In this document: positions 5,673-7,149 of the stretch, in pieces
Numbering within the stretch: position 1 is the first letter of the stretch
How the letters are laid out: each line of letters begins with the position of its first letter
DNA from: UBA6624 sp964517115 [NCBI: uncultured bacterium]
GTDB taxonomy: Bacteria > UBP7 > UBA6624
DNA: 7,149 bases
Direction: 5' to 3'
Assembly: GCA_964517115.1 (NCBI GenBank)
Contig: CAZFBE010000040.1
Location: 1 to 7,149, forward strand
Translations under genes and position numbers: made by a program
The notes under the pieces: model-generated
The model's input: only the letters and a program-made list of their open reading frames with translations
Told to the model about the DNA's origin: nothing
Databases searched by the model: none

Positions 5673-6902
5673 TTGAAAAAAAGCCAATTTTATAAAGATT
5701 CATTCTCTAATTTTCACGTAGCAATACTTAATAAAATATTAGCATTCTTAGTAAAAGAAAAAGCAAAAATAAAAAAAATCGAATTATCAAAAAACGACGA
5801 AAAAAGATTGAAGGAATCCTTAGGAGGAGGATCTTTGATCACTTGCAATCACCCTACCGACTTTGATCCACCTTCGCTCTATTGCACATTTAGAAAATTA
5901 AACTTGGAATTCAGAATAATGACTGCAAGAGACGTGATGTTTAGAACTCCCTACATCCTTAGGAAGCTACTGCAAATGGGCGGATGCTTTTCTATAGACA
6001 GAACAAAACTTGACAGAAGGTCTTTGTCAAGGTCAATTGAAATTCTTTCGAGTAGGAAAAACCTGATTGTTTTCCCTGAAGGAAGAACATACGGAGACAC
6101 GGAAAGAATGCTACCTTACCAACCAGGCCCAATAAAAATTGCACTCTTTTCTTCAAAGAAAACAAATTTACCTATAAAGGTTCTGCCTTTTGCAATCTAC
6201 TATTCAATAATTGGGAACAAACAGAAAGTAGTTGAAAATCGGCTAAAAGAACTTGAATTAATATTAGATTTAAAACCTCGTTCAAGCAGTGAGTTTCAAA
6301 TGCGACTTGCCGCAATTGCACAATCAATAATTGAAAAACTTGAAAAACGAGAAAACATAAAAGCAGAAAAAAAAAGGAAATGGAGAACAGAGGATTCCAG
6401 GTTTAAAAGCATTAATTCCAGGATAAAAAATCTATGTCAAATTTCAATAACGAACATTGAGTCTAAAATAAAAATAAAACCCAACAAAAAAGACAGCCTT
6501 TCTGACAGAATACAGAAAGCAAGAGAGGCAAATGACTTTACAAGAAACCCAAAAATAAAAAAAGAAATTGAAAAAAAAGTACTAATGCTTCATTCACTTT
6601 CATACTTAAAATTTGATGATACTTTTTTTTGTAATACTACATACGAATCTCTTGAAGAAAAACTGGCAATGCTTTCAAAAGAACTATACAGATTCTTGGA
6701 TAAAAAATACATAATCAAAACTGAAAAAAAATGCCACCTTTCGCTTGGCGAAATTACCGAACTAAAACACTTGAAAAATACTGATTCAAGCCAGTCTCAG
6801 AAATATGAAAAAAAACTACTAGAAAAGCTAGAAAAAAATACAGCAAAAACTCTACGTTCTCTAAGAAAAAACAACAGTACAATTGTTCCTGATGGGTGGT
6901 GA
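5673..6902 (+). CDS. PlsC-like (1-acylglycerol-3-phosphate) acyltransferase with long C-terminal extension
   Basis: The N-terminal half is a glycerolipid acyltransferase domain, which moves an acyl group from acyl-CoA or acyl-ACP to a lysophospholipid or another hydroxyl acceptor at the membrane face. Motifs: NHPTDFDP with the catalytic H60 and D65 (HX4D), GGCFSIDR (103-110), FPEGR (134-138), and LPIKVLPF (166-173). Typical PlsC has about 240 residues; this protein has 409. From about residue 205 it continues with a lysine-rich, largely helical region containing a SLSDRIQKAR segment. Long forms with such tails occur in some other bacteria, as far as I recall, but I cannot name the domain. No classical transmembrane helix is evident; the first 30 residues may be an amphipathic anchor. 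The start is TTG immediately after the dehydrogenase TAA; the next in-frame ATG is residue 83, past the catalytic histidine, so TTG must be used. Acceptor and acyl donor are unknown. Confidence 0.92.
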   Translation: MKKSQFYKDSFSNFHVAILNKILAFLVKEKAKIKKIELSKNDEKRLKESLGGGSLITCNHPTDFDPPSLYCTFRKLNLEFRIMTARDVMFRTPYILRKLLQMGGCFSIDRTKLDRRSLSRSIEILSSRKNLIVFPEGRTYGDTERMLPYQPGPIKIALFSSKKTNLPIKVLPFAIYYSIIGNKQKVVENRLKELELILDLKPRSSSEFQMRLAAIAQSIIEKLEKRENIKAEKKRKWRTEDSRFKSINSRIKNLCQISITNIESKIKIKPNKKDSLSDRIQKAREANDFTRNPKIKKEIEKKVLMLHSLSYLKFDDTFFCNTTYESLEEKLAMLSKELYRFLDKKYIIKTEKKCHLSLGEITELKHLKNTDSSQSQKYEKKLLEKLEKNTAKTLRSLRKNNSTIVPDGW

Positions 6903-6905
6903 TTC
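6895..6905 (+). promoter_or_regulatory. Extended Shine-Dalgarno sequence before the AMP-ligase gene
   Basis: GGTGGTGATTC immediately precedes the ATG at 6906. It matches 9 of 11 positions of GGAGGTGATCC, the complement of the conserved 16S rRNA tail, and one of the two mismatches could pair as a wobble. It overlaps the TGA stop of the acyltransferase. It supports 6906 as the start and stands out because the other genes here lack a comparable site. Confidence 0.6.
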
Positions 6906-7149
6906 ATGATTGTTTGGATAAAAAAAATCTTATCAAAGGTTCTCTCATTCTCTCTGAAGCCAGAAAAAAGCAATCATTTAGGACATCTTTTTGTTCTTTC
7001 TTGGAAAAAAAACTTTAAAAAAATTGCAATTACAGAAAATAAAGATGGCCAATGGACCAATATCTCATATGGGGAATTAGGCTTGGGTGTTCATAAGGTT
7101 GCAGGATGGCTAAAAAATAAGATAAAAAAATCAGAAAAGAGAATTGGAA
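6906..7149 (+). CDS. AMP-forming acyl-CoA synthetase/ligase-like protein (N-terminal fragment, runs off the window)
   Basis: Eighty-one codons are present before the window ends. Enzymes of this family activate a carboxylic acid with ATP to an acyl-adenylate and then usually to a CoA or carrier-protein thioester. The visible part matches the family's N-terminus: an initial basic/hydrophobic stretch, then FVLSWKKNFKKIAITE (about 29-44), the WTNISYGELG segment (50-59) corresponding to the common 'vTYgEL' motif, and VHKVAGWLKNKI (61-72) before an expected 'rVgi' strand. The diagnostic ATP-binding signature lies beyond the window, so substrate class cannot be judged. The ATG is 3 bases after the acyltransferase stop and has a strong Shine-Dalgarno. 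As the fourth gene of the right block, it could supply the thioester used by the dehydrogenase and acyltransferase. Confidence 0.83.
   Translation, partial: MIVWIKKILSKVLSFSLKPEKSNHLGHLFVLSWKKNFKKIAITENKDGQWTNISYGELGLGVHKVAGWLKNKIKKSEKRIG

Overview
The window is a gene-dense, AT-rich piece of a prokaryotic chromosome that uses the standard bacterial/archaeal code. Arginine is written mostly as AGA/AGG, TTG serves as a start codon at least once, and most genes sit within a few bases of each other. Only one gene start, that of the last gene, has a convincing Shine-Dalgarno sequence. The LapA-like small membrane protein and the PlsC-type acyltransferase point to a bacterium, probably an uncultivated low-GC lineage. 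I cannot place it further and cannot formally exclude an archaeon with bacterial-type lipid genes.

Left block (about 104-2419, + strand). First comes a small LapA-like two-helix membrane protein gene. It appears to be split into two overlapping frames by a perfect 14-bp tandem duplication. It is followed with no gap by thioredoxin reductase (trxB), and 10 bases later by a fold-type II PLP enzyme of the threonine/serine dehydratase group that has no regulatory ACT domain. The three look co-transcribed, but share no obvious single pathway.

Middle (2424-3044, - strand). A 206-aa polytopic membrane protein of unknown function lies convergent to the PLP enzyme (4 bases between stop codons) and divergent from the next gene (15 bases between start codons).

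Right block (3060-7149, + strand). Four genes are packed with gaps of 3, 0 and 3 bases: an MIO-type aromatic amino acid/histidine ammonia-lyase, a divergent acyl-CoA dehydrogenase, a PlsC-like acyltransferase with a long C-terminal extension, and the first 81 codons of an AMP-forming acyl-CoA synthetase-like protein cut off by the window edge. This tight order, without any hut genes in view, suggests that deamination of an amino acid feeds an enoate into a CoA-thioester and acyl-transfer pathway instead of ordinary histidine degradation. That is inference.

The most notable points are these: the lyase carries Ala-Cys-Gly where the MIO cofactor is normally made from Ala-Ser-Gly; the acyl-CoA dehydrogenase keeps its catalytic Glu but lacks both family motifs that hold the neighbouring subunit's FAD; and removing one copy of the 14-bp duplication restores one continuous 133-aa gene. 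No tRNA, rRNA, CRISPR array, transposase or convincing terminator was seen.
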